IMG/VR virus record: IMGVR_UViG_3300043429_000433 | Coordinates: 1-38,907 of that record | Length of the DNA stretch: 38,907 nt | Reading direction: 5' to 3' (one strand) | Source: a virus | In this document: positions 15,901-22,718 of the stretch, in pieces | How the letters are laid out: every line of letters starts with the position of its first letter | How positions within the stretch are numbered: the stretch's first letter is position 1 | Translations under genes and position numbers: made by a program | Notes under the pieces: generated by a model | Database searches by the model: none | Seen by the model: the letters and a program-made list of their open reading frames with translations, nothing else | Told to the model about the DNA's origin: nothing

Positions 15901-18868
15901 CGGCGAAGGAACACCTGCCCAAACTGCGGTGTATAAAGACATTACAAAACCGGCGCTTGAAAAGTTTTACAAAGCGCTAGAAAAAGAGTTTGGTTCTGAA
16001 ACAATTGACCAACTACTCAACAACACCGATATAGCCGACGCCAACCGTGACGGTGATTATAAAACCGCATTTAAGGAGGCTATACCTGAAGTGTTGGAGG
16101 CCAACAAGTACTCACGCGAAGCCTTCGACAAAATGGCAAAAGTCATTAAGGCTGCCACAGGCGCGGACGTTGTGTACCCAGAAGGGCAGTTGATTGCGCC
16201 CAAGCGTGTTGGCAACCCGCCTTACGATCAGCCTTTTACTGAAGCTCCTGAAGAGCGCCGTTTTGCTCCCAAAGATGTGGGCGTGCAGGAGGACAAGAAA
16301 GGCGTGTTCTCGTTTGCCCGCAAGCAAGTCAACTCGTCGTCTGTAGTTGCTCGTGAGCCGGGCGTTGTGGACACCTTGCTCGGCAACATCATGGGTTTGG
16401 CGGGGCGTGTGCAGTTCATTGACCAGTACGCAGCTTTGGAAGCCGCTACTAAAAAGGGCATGAATGCCGGGGTTATCAGCAGTCTGGAGGCTACCAACGC
16501 CAACTACTTACTGCGGTTTGGCCAGCAGCGCAGCCAGTTTGCGGGGCAGTTCCTGACCAACGGTCCGGTCAAAGCCGAGATCACACGCAAGAACGGCGGC
16601 ACTGAAACGGTGTACCGCAGCACCAAAGGCGTGTCGATGGTGGACGTTGCACAGGCACTTAACAAGGCCAAGTTGTCTAACGACGTGGAGCAGGAGAACA
16701 TGTTCACGTTGTACGTGGCAGGCAAGCGTGCTCAGCAAGTCGGTTGGGACAAGCTCAACTTCTCCAGCCCTGCGCAAGCCAAGGCCGAGTACGACGCCGT
16801 TATTGCCCGTCTGAACAACAACCCAGAAGCCAAGAAAGCGTTTGAAGAAGCGGCCAAGCTGTATCAACAGTACAACGCAGGTTTGCTGGACTTCCTTGCA
16901 CAAACAGGCGCTTTGTCGGACAAGAAAGTGGCGGAACTGAAATCAATCAACTACGTGCCGTTCTACCGGGTGAACAACAACGGTGAAGTGCAGTTGATGG
17001 TGGACAAAGAGCGCCCTGTGCGTATCGCCAACATCAAGGACCAGCCGCAGCTTAAAGAGCTGATTGGCGGCAACACCGCTATTTTGCCGATCTTTACCAG
17101 CGCAGCGCAGAACACGTTCATGCTCACAGGCATGGGCTTGCGCAACCAAGCCGTGAAGGAGACCTCCTTTATGCTGCAAAAGCTCGGCATCGCCAGCCGC
17201 GTAGCGCCGGGTAACGGGCCGACAGGAGCCAACGTGGTGCGCTTCTTCAAGAAGGGCGAGCCATACTACGCACTGATTGATACCGACGCTTACGGCATCC
17301 CGGCTGAGTTGATCGTGCGCGGTATGGAGGGCATCAAGACAACGCTGCCTGCTATCGTTAAGCTGCTGGGGATTCCGGCCAACATTTTGCGCTCGTTCGT
17401 TGTGCGCAACCCCACCTACGCTGTACGCCAGATCATCCGTGACCCGCTGAACGCTTGGCTGACAACCGGCACTGACGCCGTGCCTGTGCTCTCGTCCATG
17501 AAAGAGCTGGCCAAAATGGTGGCTGGCCGCAGTGATGCCGAGCGAAAACTCATGGAGACAGGCGCAATCAGCAGCAACGTCTACAGCGGCGATGAGCAGG
17601 ATATGTCCAAGTTCCTCAAGGACATGTCGGCAGGCAAGTCTGGTTGGGACAAAGCTGTCGGTAAGCTCGATGCTTTTGCGTTGCAAGGCGATGCCGCTAC
17701 CCGTGCTGTGATCTACAAGGACTCGCTGGCCAAGGGTATGTCTGAGCAAGAGGCGCTGCTGCGCACGCTGGAGTCGATGAACTTCAGCCGCCGTGGCGTG
17801 TCGCCAAGCATGCAAGCTCTGTCCACGCTGATCCCGTTCTTCAACGCACAGGTGCAGGGTCTGGATGTCATCTACCGCGCATTCAAAGGCGACATGCCTT
17901 ACAGCCAGCAGCTCGACATTCGCGGAAAGATGGCGCGTCGTGGCGCTCTCTTGGCCGCAGGCACAATTGCCTACGCCATGTTGATGGAAGACGATGAGGC
18001 GTACAAACGCGCCAAGCCTGAAGAGCGCCTTGCCAACTGGTTTGTGTATGTGCCCGGTATCGACGAGCCTGTGCGTGTACCAATCCCGTTTGAAATGGGC
18101 TTCTTGTTCAAGGCATTGCCAGAGGCTGTTTACAACATGGCCATGCAAGACGACAAAGCAGACGCTGCCATCAAGGGTCTGGGCCGACTTGCGTTGCAAA
18201 CCGTACCGCTGAGCCTGCCCCAAGCCGTTAAACCGCTTACAGAAGTGATACTGGGCAAGTCCTTCTACAGCGGTGACATTGAGTCTGTTCGTGAGAAAGA
18301 CGTGCTGCCCACCCAGCGCTACCGCGATAACTCCACCGAGCTGGCCAAAACCATTGGCGCTGTGACAGGCAATATCGGACTCAACCCGATCACGATCGAC
18401 TACTTGATCCGTGGTTACACAGGCGGTCTGGGTATTGCGCTTGTGCAGCTGGCCAACCCGATACTGGCTCCCGGCGACAAGCCAGAGGTTGCCGAGCCTA
18501 CTACCAAGATCAGCAAGGCACCTTTCATTGGCGGTTTGTTCCAGCCTGTGCAGGGCCGGGGTACGCTGGATGAGGCCTACGACCGCATGACTGAGATCAG
18601 GCAGGTCAAGGGCACATTCAATGACCTCGTGGAGAAAGGCAAACGTGCTGAAGCGATGGCGTTTGCTCAGGAATACTCCGACAAGCTGGCGGCTGCGTCG
18701 ATTTCGGGCAGCGTGCAAAAACAGTTGGGCGAGTTGGCAAAGCTGGAGCGCCAGATCAAGGCTGCGCCCAACCTGACGACGGAGCAGAAGGACGCTCAAC
18801 TGGAGCGTCTGGACAAAGCCAAAACCGCAATCGCCCGGCAGTTCCTTGCAACAACAGCTCAGCGATAA
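9938..18868 (+). CDS. Giant polyvalent virion/ejection protein with HExxH peptidase motif, PcfJ-like and LPD38-like regions
   Basis: This encodes 2976 residues. Residues about 110-150 and 165-205 are hydrophobic Ala/Gly segments. Residues 285-1080 are mostly charged coiled coil. His1207-Glu1208-x-x-His1211 (Leu-Leu-His-Glu-Ala-Thr-His-Ala-Ala) is a zinc metallopeptidase motif, with Glu1263 or Glu1267 (Ser-Glu-Phe-Val-Ala-Glu) as candidate third ligand. Residues about 1450-1700 hold Pro-Trp-Cys-Thr-Gly (1642-1646) and Gly-Asp-Phe-Tyr-Val-Tyr-Tyr, recalling PcfJ. About 1850-1950 there are Leu-Pro-x-Leu-type repeats like leucine-rich repeats. From about 2130 to 2890 the sequence resembles the 'large polyvalent protein-associated domain' LPD38. 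Phages inject such proteins with DNA to act on the host; T7 gp16 is the positional counterpart. Domain names other than HExxH are from memory of family patterns. Confidence 0.75.
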   Translation: MAKYLTLPDGSSFEMKEGQTPADAMQAAIRLYPDAFGFGAEKPRQDTSGLKAAASAGLERLKGQTALTAAKLGFKDIAEAEAYQKQQEAKAAERFTPTEKGWTEAPFLKFRETLGGSLPYMVAPVAAGAAALAAPVSAPVAAGLGLLGAGAVSTGQFTGSNIARQMDEGKSLQEASLGKAVGAAVPQALLDTAAMALLPGVGKLFGSVGSKLTNEQAKAIASQTLGKTVADYAAKTGTAMTREGLTEAVQQSLERLQAGLSITDPEARKEYVDSFIGGAVLGGAAAPFGRAFERSGAKKQAEAAQQQEQADAAAAAEAAKNTPEALRQLDTDFRAADQQLKALNAQLNAAKPKKGATEEQKQAYEALKAKRDELLIAYKPLRQEFMQRKGALDKLYEDQQAQLEGQSVPGQTAAKLPLPSDIPGAQPFQLSDTSRLMNEYDNLRNQVAAVEQQLAAGPDLDTQTALTQQRSQIMARMAEMAPIIDERGGVVDTEKEFAKKLAAAEKERLRLLEIGDFEAAAKQAEVVRDLQARAPFLQELNDFRTKAGQNRELGLEEPAQPEGGGVQYVSPTGKPITPFPATAAEAAPLPSDKPQELAAVQTAQTGVDAAQQALDAAVKTKDTTQIFGAVDALNQAQNTVARAQEDMGRPLLKPAVLDIFSPANILNTAIQNGNSKVINDIASHADTMALRAALDQNLSEREKLINVLENRAGLGGSERAARVTFAPEEAGGKTRTVEKGEGEPLQSVKRERADLFSKLYDARQQALFKNGTYPDRELQALYDKGGPAAVEYERVMQDVEELSKKVTTKQGNAKQSLYEQLVDLAAQHAALVAQLEAGVATPNMREKTAALQAKMGKGEAPAQRQMDAAEKYQLQRKIDALVNKYKLVEGQVAPIRDQITKLYNSLYKTVPLEKASTIAERRARESDEAAKGPKAKSRTTATAARINAGDVRKEAETSQKMRDLARELGMEEAEYKKLSDNLTKRYAALKEKYGKNDPAVNQFQISMVDQLNDKAMELGKATPEYKATLKEQIEYFQKTLANVNAVVGAQKAPTKRTGPVTRKQSAAPSRLVTSSPESRAQTDLEDRAVRLKRGSLKDFQEAIDAEKEGRDYLRGVETESVALNRDVVSLLEKGDVQGALRLISKDPSVDKFSQAVAARLAPFLDVTKVKIENDLRDPDGKEVLGAATSKLIELNRNGGLSVETLLHEATHAAAERVVQLSETNPKALTKEQTLAINELKALHARVKNDKGITSKNAKGSLSEFVAEVMSNRNLQKQLAQRRWKMLDAWTGVKSIIMRMLGLQKVETMFGASVVAVDQLFIPASAKVGKGRKETRVTRNLSAKDIAALHDGTNSMKQFADQFGPLIKQKDRTPEDVERIAMQALKDMGEDLDNLLSVPTADTLDYKAMATMSDGKLYDENNPLHYVEATPATFAALEAMNNPQLRRREAAAIAQQRKDDFTSLAQFFVDNYDNYTFAETALVMKAASKYAVLSGKDGKLRLAELASNNRHNIAVVGKEDADAIIEQLRAGKNLKQAFLDGLQKNADDNAKNNERKNGWKKFEQAGGDTPLLATLYTNAEVIDAEAAAAKNGLEFGPDTGQNNMDDLIEALVENGYLPFRGGNIGEKIEKAAIELNAGCAGTPWCTGASVGTARNQIEGGDFYVYYNKGRPEVAVRMNGQDRIGEVRGNNPNQALDPEQQKIAANFLRANNFQSADEYLSEFERREALVKLAKGETTLGVKDLLGEDSVVSSDGKVDAYEVDKLLRFRTIDGYGNRPKPVDSVVKFFGQQYLEAASRAYDNNEFVFSEVRVDETTAEKGIEVEFAGKKYNATTENLKAAKELVLSVFSYGSKPAEAVTFPNLTDVQELSMFKGELVLPSLKTVKEVTFFRREFSGAPAKIVLPPNATVKEVRGYEDASGVIEGPTTVELVMLSRGLGSLTLDLPDTKYVATVDDTRGITRAYAGSASEAIDDALEAKGIGFADLRRVRRGEGTPAQTAVYKDITKPALEKFYKALEKEFGSETIDQLLNNTDIADANRDGDYKTAFKEAIPEVLEANKYSREAFDKMAKVIKAATGADVVYPEGQLIAPKRVGNPPYDQPFTEAPEERRFAPKDVGVQEDKKGVFSFARKQVNSSSVVAREPGVVDTLLGNIMGLAGRVQFIDQYAALEAATKKGMNAGVISSLEATNANYLLRFGQQRSQFAGQFLTNGPVKAEITRKNGGTETVYRSTKGVSMVDVAQALNKAKLSNDVEQENMFTLYVAGKRAQQVGWDKLNFSSPAQAKAEYDAVIARLNNNPEAKKAFEEAAKLYQQYNAGLLDFLAQTGALSDKKVAELKSINYVPFYRVNNNGEVQLMVDKERPVRIANIKDQPQLKELIGGNTAILPIFTSAAQNTFMLTGMGLRNQAVKETSFMLQKLGIASRVAPGNGPTGANVVRFFKKGEPYYALIDTDAYGIPAELIVRGMEGIKTTLPAIVKLLGIPANILRSFVVRNPTYAVRQIIRDPLNAWLTTGTDAVPVLSSMKELAKMVAGRSDAERKLMETGAISSNVYSGDEQDMSKFLKDMSAGKSGWDKAVGKLDAFALQGDAATRAVIYKDSLAKGMSEQEALLRTLESMNFSRRGVSPSMQALSTLIPFFNAQVQGLDVIYRAFKGDMPYSQQLDIRGKMARRGALLAAGTIAYAMLMEDDEAYKRAKPEERLANWFVYVPGIDEPVRVPIPFEMGFLFKALPEAVYNMAMQDDKADAAIKGLGRLALQTVPLSLPQAVKPLTEVILGKSFYSGDIESVREKDVLPTQRYRDNSTELAKTIGAVTGNIGLNPITIDYLIRGYTGGLGIALVQLANPILAPGDKPEVAEPTTKISKAPFIGGLFQPVQGRGTLDEAYDRMTEIRQVKGTFNDLVEKGKRAEAMAFAQEYSDKLAAASISGSVQKQLGELAKLERQIKAAPNLTTEQKDAQLERLDKAKTAIARQFLATTAQR

Positions 18869-18905
18869 AACCACACCCCGCTCAGTCCCTTGTGGACGGC
18901 GGGGT
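18867..18905 (-). terminator. Intrinsic terminator of the leftward early transcript
   Basis: On the minus strand a stem ACCCCGC / GCGGGGT (7 bp, positions 18899-18905 and 18875-18881) encloses an inner stem GTCC / GGAC with a 5-nt loop. It is followed within 4 nt by TTTT (18870-18867). This is a good rho-independent terminator shape for transcription coming out of the primase-helicase gene. It lies directly after the stop codon of the convergent giant gene, so it may also end or stabilise the rightward transcript, but no T run follows on that strand. Confidence 0.65.
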
Positions 18906-19006
18906 AGGCTTTGGCGTCGAAGATACGGCAGCGCAGCGCTTCATTGAGGCCGGTGCTGCGCACCTTCTCGGTGTCGAGGCAGGGGACGAAAAACCCCTGC
19001 CCCCGC
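18869..19006. other. Structured convergent intergenic element (candidate ncRNA / 3' UTR)
   Basis: The 138 nt between the two convergent arms hold several inverted repeats: the terminator stem at 18875-18905, a GCGCAGC / GCTGCGC pair, overlapping CACC/GGTG and GGTGC/GCACC pairs on the minus strand, and the perfect 8-bp stem at 18978-19001. Two short reading frames also cross it. The plus frame runs from a GTG at 18892 to a stop at 19015-19017 (41 residues, no ribosome site). The minus frame runs from about 19047 to 18859. Neither has a start I can defend. I see no known RNA family. Confidence 0.45.
18978..19001. terminator. Perfect 8-bp hairpin between convergent arms, possible bidirectional terminator
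   Basis: GGCAGGGG (18978-18985) and CCCCTGCC (18994-19001) form a perfect 8-bp stem with the loop ACGAAAAA. It begins 5 nt downstream of the leftward primase-helicase stop. No run of T follows on either strand, so its efficiency as a terminator is uncertain. It may instead block exonucleases at a 3' end. Confidence 0.4.
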
Positions 19007-21985
19007 TTAACCCGTAACCATGGGAATACTCTGGAGTACCGTGTCATCGAGTGTGCTCATATTCGCGCTCAGGCGCAGTGTCGCAACGCGCATCGGTGGG
19101 CCGTCCGTCTTGGCGGTCATATCCTTCTTGGCCACCTGCTGCACGATAAACGACTGCGCGATCTCTTTCTTGAACGTCGCATAGCTGAAGCTCATGTTGG
19201 AGCAGTACGCACGCAGCAAGCGCTCTTCGATGTAGTAGTCCACGTAGCCCGGATTGACGCCGTGCTCGACCCGACCCATGATCTCTTGGCGCGTTGTCGT
19301 TCTGCCCACCGTTGTGCCGTCCCCAAACATGGCAGCAGGGCTGGCCTTCTCACCGTACTTGACGATGACGAACTTGCCTTGGAACTCCTGCGTGTACGAG
19401 TTGAGTACGTCCTCGGCTGTGCGCTTGCCGCCCTTGATGCACTGGCGCTGGTGGTCGATCTGGCGGCGGTACGACTCGATGATCTCCTGCAAGGGGATGT
19501 TGACGATACCTGTATGCTTGTCGCTCAGGAGCAGACCTGCTGCCACGATAGCGCCCACACCTGCCATCCAGTACCGCTCGTCGTTAGGGGCCTTGTACTC
19601 GGTGTACATACGGCGCACGCACTCGGGCACCAGTTCACGCAACATGCCGATGTTGTCCACCAGATACTGCGCCAAGACTTCCCCCGCTACGCCGAAGTTT
19701 GACGGCAGCGACTTGATGATCTCGATCTCTTCTTGCGACCACTCCAGCTTCACGTCCATGTTGAACTCGATCATGCGGCGCAGTTCACCCTCAGAGGAGT
19801 GCTTGCGCTCACCTGTCATGTAGTCAACGGCAGGGCGGTTGGAGGACATCAGCGCCAGCGTGGCCCACGTGGACAGGTTCAGGCGTTCTTTGTTGGTGCC
19901 CGACTCCATGCGTTCTTTGCCGCGCCCTTCGCTCATACTGAACAGGAAGGCAGGGAACCACTCAAAGTCCTTGCGGTTGTTTGTGGTGATCTCGTCCGTG
20001 ATGAGCGGCAGGCTGCGCAGATGCCCAAGGCGTTGCTGCATGGCAACAGGTGATGTGCCCGAGCCTGTGCGGTAGTGGATCGGATGGCCCCAGATGGACG
20101 CTGCTGCATCCAGCGACAGCGACTTGCCCGTACCGGACTCGGTGGAGGCCACGTGCACCGTCATGCCCAGCAGCCCTGTGAAGCGCATCAAGGGGGCAGC
20201 AGCGCCAGCCAGCACGATGGCCAACTGATCCCACATCTTGCGCCGCACCATCATGTTGATGACATTTCTCCAAGCGTCCAGTGAGCCAGTGGGTTTGGTG
20301 CTGGCCACGATGTTTTGCAGCTCAGACATGGGCACCATCACGGGCTTGCGGTTGGCGCTGTACACGCGGCTTGCAAACACAAAGCTGTCATCTTCCTGCC
20401 AGCCGTAGCTGGGAGGCATCTTGATGGGGTTCTTCTCAATGCTGATCTTCTCCACGCTGGCGCGGATGTAGGCAAAGAAGTTCTGGTCGTTGCCCGAACC
20501 GAATGAGGCCATGACGTTCTGGTTGGCCAAATGTTTGATCGTCTCGTCCTTGCTGGCCATGCACTTCTGTGGCACCAGCACTTCGTGCATCTGGTTGTTC
20601 TTCACCACGCAGAAGTGGACCTCGTGGCTGCCGTTGTTGTTCAGGATGTCCACAGGGAAAATTGTGTTGGCGCACAGCAGCACGCGCTTCTTGATGGGAT
20701 TGCCGTCAGCGTCTTCCTCGTCCCGCTCCAAGAACACACCGCCACGTTCACCGTAGGCGTACCCTTTTGGTGGCTCAGGCTGCGCAATCTCCACAGTATC
20801 GGCATCGGCAGCTGCACTGTTCTTCACCTCGATCGTGGTCTCGTTAGTGACCACTGACATTTCCCTGCCCCAAATGAGTGGGTTGGTGATCTTGCCCCAG
20901 TGGGCGCAGCCACGGCACACGCCGGGGTTAATGTCGTCCATGGCAGCGCATGAGTACGGGCCTTTGATCTCGGCCAGCTTCTGGTGCATGCGCTCGTGGG
21001 GGTAGGGGTGCAGGTCGCTCAGCCACGTGGATGCTTTCTCCCCATCTACGCAGACCTTGGCCCAACTGAGCATCCCACGCCAGATCGGCTCCATGCCATC
21101 GTCGGATGCGTTCTCAACGTAGTTCTGGAGCTGGGCGCAGCCTGAACCGTTTTTGGTTTTGATCAGAATTTTTTTGAACAACGTCACGCTGTTTTGCGTG
21201 ATGGCCGTCAACGTGGAGGGTTTACTGACACCCGTTGGCCGCTGCCCCGGCAGCGCCAGCGTGGAGGGGGTGGGCTTCTTTACAAAGTCTGGACCGAACC
21301 CTTGTGCTGTCAGGAGGGCCTCGATGTCGGCCACGGCAAACTTGTTGCCCTCGGCCATGCTGCGCACCCGTGTGGCTTCGCGTACAGCCTTGCCGTTCTT
21401 GATGCCGGTGTTGGTGGTGTCAGGTACGCGCAAGACTCGGGAAGCATCGCCTGTGACCGCAGTGTCGATGGCCAGCCCGTGCTTGATGCACATCTCTTTG
21501 AAGCGCTTGGCCAGCGGATACCAGTCCTCTTTGAACAGCATCTCGTCGAGCGGCCAGTAGGCATGGATGCCGCCGCCAGAATGAACAAGCCACGGGTCGC
21601 CAAGTGCCGACAGCCCTGTGTCCTCACAGAACTTTTGCAGCGCCTGCGCCGCAGCTTTGGCGCTCGGATATGCCTTGGGCTTGATGACCATCTCGCCCGT
21701 TTCTTTGTCGGGCTGGGGTATGTCCTTGGGATGGTTGCAGTCAAGGTCCACGGCCAGCACTTGGCTGGCGTGCATGTTGTCCTTGGTGCGGTCCTTGTCC
21801 GTGCCGAACGTGCCCAGTGCAAAGTAAGTGTCGTATCCCGCTTTCGCCCACTGCTCGACGGTGGGCATGATCTCCTCAAGTGTTTGTCCGTAGACGTGTT
21901 GTTTTTTCTTTGTAAGTTCTACCGCGCAGTAATAGCCATTACCCGGAGACGGCAAAACCGCCGCCATCAAATCGAGCGGAGTCAT
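19007..21985 (-). CDS. Primase-helicase: AEP-type primase domain plus DUF927-like superfamily III-type ATPase
   Basis: Start at 21985 is chosen because GAAGGA lies 5 nt upstream; an in-frame upstream codon would add an Arg-rich stretch overlapping the next gene. The protein is 992 residues. The primase half has Asp80-Leu-Asp82, Ser136-Gly-Gly-Gly-Ile-His141 and Asp174 with Gly-Asp-Ala-Ser-Arg-Val-Leu-Arg-Val-Pro (179-188), as in archaeo-eukaryotic primases. A Cys/His cluster near 340-365 may bind zinc. The second half has Walker A Glu-Ser-Gly-Thr-Gly-Lys621-Ser and Walker B Leu-Pro-Leu-Ile-Thr-Asp664-Glu665, with Ser-Ser-Asn-Arg near 730 as sensor. It should prime and unwind DNA at the phage fork for the family A polymerase. 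It is the last gene of the leftward arm. Confidence 0.85.
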   Translation of the reverse strand: MTPLDLMAAVLPSPGNGYYCAVELTKKKQHVYGQTLEEIMPTVEQWAKAGYDTYFALGTFGTDKDRTKDNMHASQVLAVDLDCNHPKDIPQPDKETGEMVIKPKAYPSAKAAAQALQKFCEDTGLSALGDPWLVHSGGGIHAYWPLDEMLFKEDWYPLAKRFKEMCIKHGLAIDTAVTGDASRVLRVPDTTNTGIKNGKAVREATRVRSMAEGNKFAVADIEALLTAQGFGPDFVKKPTPSTLALPGQRPTGVSKPSTLTAITQNSVTLFKKILIKTKNGSGCAQLQNYVENASDDGMEPIWRGMLSWAKVCVDGEKASTWLSDLHPYPHERMHQKLAEIKGPYSCAAMDDINPGVCRGCAHWGKITNPLIWGREMSVVTNETTIEVKNSAAADADTVEIAQPEPPKGYAYGERGGVFLERDEEDADGNPIKKRVLLCANTIFPVDILNNNGSHEVHFCVVKNNQMHEVLVPQKCMASKDETIKHLANQNVMASFGSGNDQNFFAYIRASVEKISIEKNPIKMPPSYGWQEDDSFVFASRVYSANRKPVMVPMSELQNIVASTKPTGSLDAWRNVINMMVRRKMWDQLAIVLAGAAAPLMRFTGLLGMTVHVASTESGTGKSLSLDAAASIWGHPIHYRTGSGTSPVAMQQRLGHLRSLPLITDEITTNNRKDFEWFPAFLFSMSEGRGKERMESGTNKERLNLSTWATLALMSSNRPAVDYMTGERKHSSEGELRRMIEFNMDVKLEWSQEEIEIIKSLPSNFGVAGEVLAQYLVDNIGMLRELVPECVRRMYTEYKAPNDERYWMAGVGAIVAAGLLLSDKHTGIVNIPLQEIIESYRRQIDHQRQCIKGGKRTAEDVLNSYTQEFQGKFVIVKYGEKASPAAMFGDGTTVGRTTTRQEIMGRVEHGVNPGYVDYYIEERLLRAYCSNMSFSYATFKKEIAQSFIVQQVAKKDMTAKTDGPPMRVATLRLSANMSTLDDTVLQSIPMVTG

Positions 21986-22005
21986 GAGGGTCCTTCGGGA
22001 ATGGG

Positions 22006-22155
22006 TTACTTCAGGTCGTCTTCGGCGGCGTCCAGCAGCGCAGCGTAGCGCTTCCACAACTCCTGCACAAACTCAACGGGTACAGCGTAGTTCTGTATGT
22101 AGATATAGTTCATCAACTCTTCGTCGGTCAGGGCTTGAGGTTGTACTCGTGACAT
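22006..22155 (-). CDS. Small acidic hypothetical protein (49 aa)
   Basis: The ATG at 22155 has GGAG 6 nt upstream. The frame opens further upstream, but those residues are out of character and overlap the HTH gene fully. The product is 49 residues, acidic, helical, with Asn-Tyr-Ile-Tyr-Ile-Gln-Asn-Tyr and Glu-Leu-Trp-Lys-Arg-Tyr. It overlaps the 3' end of the HTH gene by 28 nt and precedes the primase-helicase by 20 nt. Function unknown. Confidence 0.55.
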   Translation of the reverse strand: MSRVQPQALTDEELMNYIYIQNYAVPVEFVQELWKRYAALLDAAEDDLK

Positions 22156-22406
22156 ATTCTTCTCCATGCTTCGTCCGCTGTGTTTGAGGACTGCATTATT
22201 GTTAAGAGGGTTTCCACGCGGTGTCGGTACGCGACAAAGACTTCTGATCCGTTGAACCAGTTGTAGACGGTCTGGCGTGTGACACCAAGGGCGTAGGCGA
22301 TTTTGGTGACGGGGAAATCCAAGTGGATAGCCCAACGCCCAAGCTGGTTGCCCAGAGACTTGGGAGTCTTCATCACATCGTCAATGATTTTTTGTGAGTA
22401 GGCCAT
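22128..22406 (-). CDS. HTH DNA-binding protein (XRE/Cro-like)
   Basis: This encodes 92 residues. Residues about 30-55 (Val-Thr-Lys-Ile-Ala-Tyr-Ala-Leu-Gly-Val-Thr-Arg-Gln-Thr-Val-Tyr-Asn-Trp) form a classic helix-turn-helix, with the recognition helix Arg-Gln-Thr-Val-Tyr-Asn-Trp-Phe. It probably binds phage DNA as a transcription regulator, or it could set up replication next to the primase. The region before its ATG holds no ribosome-binding sequence; a UUCG hairpin (22413-22428) sits there instead, so translation may be low or regulated. It could be an early-to-late switch protein; that is a guess. Confidence 0.7.
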   Translation of the reverse strand: MAYSQKIIDDVMKTPKSLGNQLGRWAIHLDFPVTKIAYALGVTRQTVYNWFNGSEVFVAYRHRVETLLTIMQSSNTADEAWRRICHEYNLKP

Positions 22407-22412
22407 GGTAGT

Positions 22413-22428
22413 AGGGGCCGAAGCCCCT
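22413..22428 (-). promoter_or_regulatory. UUCG tetraloop hairpin directly upstream of the HTH gene
   Basis: On the minus strand AGGGGC - TTCG - GCCCCT is a perfect 6-bp stem with the extra-stable UUCG loop. It lies between the stop at 22434 and the ATG at 22406, where the ribosome site would be. No T run follows it on the minus strand. It could occlude ribosomes, mark an RNase cut, or protect an mRNA 3' end. Confidence 0.55.
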
Positions 22429-22433
22429 GTTGT

Positions 22434-22718
22434 TTAGGTCTTGGCTGGGAACAACTGCGCCAGCACGGATTCATACTGGGTCTTGCGGCGCTCAAGCAAG
22501 GCGACCTTGTCCAGCTTGTCAAGAAGGCTTGGGAAGTTGATGTCTTCCTTGGCGCACTGCTCTTGAATGTCCGCTTCCAAACGAATCAACTCGTCGTCCA
22601 GCTTGGCCATCTCCAGCTCCGCTTGGCTGCGAACCTTGCGTGCGCGGATGGGTGCCAGTGCTTCTGACAACTTCTCCTTGGACATGGCGATGATTTCTGC
22701 GAATGGTTTGAGTTTCAT
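22434..22718 (-). CDS. Hypothetical coiled-coil protein (94 aa)
   Basis: This encodes 94 residues, almost wholly helical and charged, with heptad-like Leu spacing from about residue 12 to 85 and no Cys pair or enzyme motif. AGGAG precedes the ATG by 7 nt, and the ATGA overlap with the upstream gene suggests coupled translation. The family is not recognised. It lies between the candidate ssDNA-binding protein and the HTH regulator, so a role in replication or its control is possible. Confidence 0.65.
   Translation of the reverse strand: MKLKPFAEIIAMSKEKLSEALAPIRARKVRSQAELEMAKLDDELIRLEADIQEQCAKEDINFPSLLDKLDKVALLERRKTQYESVLAQLFPAKT

Noticed and set aside
16943-18874. 643-codon open frame on the minus strand, opposite the LPD38-like part of the giant gene
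   Set aside because: No ribosome site. The composition is His/Leu/Arg/Cys-rich as expected for an antisense shadow, and the sense frame has clear family features.
18859-19047. 62-codon minus-strand frame over the convergent junction
   Set aside because: Its start lies inside the primase-helicase gene in another frame and it runs through the terminator; kept only as part of the junction finding.
18911-19702. 263-codon plus-strand frame starting in the junction
   Set aside because: It is an antisense shadow of the primase-helicase 3' end with no signal or domain.
21194-22048. 284-codon plus-strand frame across the primase-helicase gene
   Set aside because: Opposite strand to all neighbours; the primase domain motifs on the minus strand are complete.
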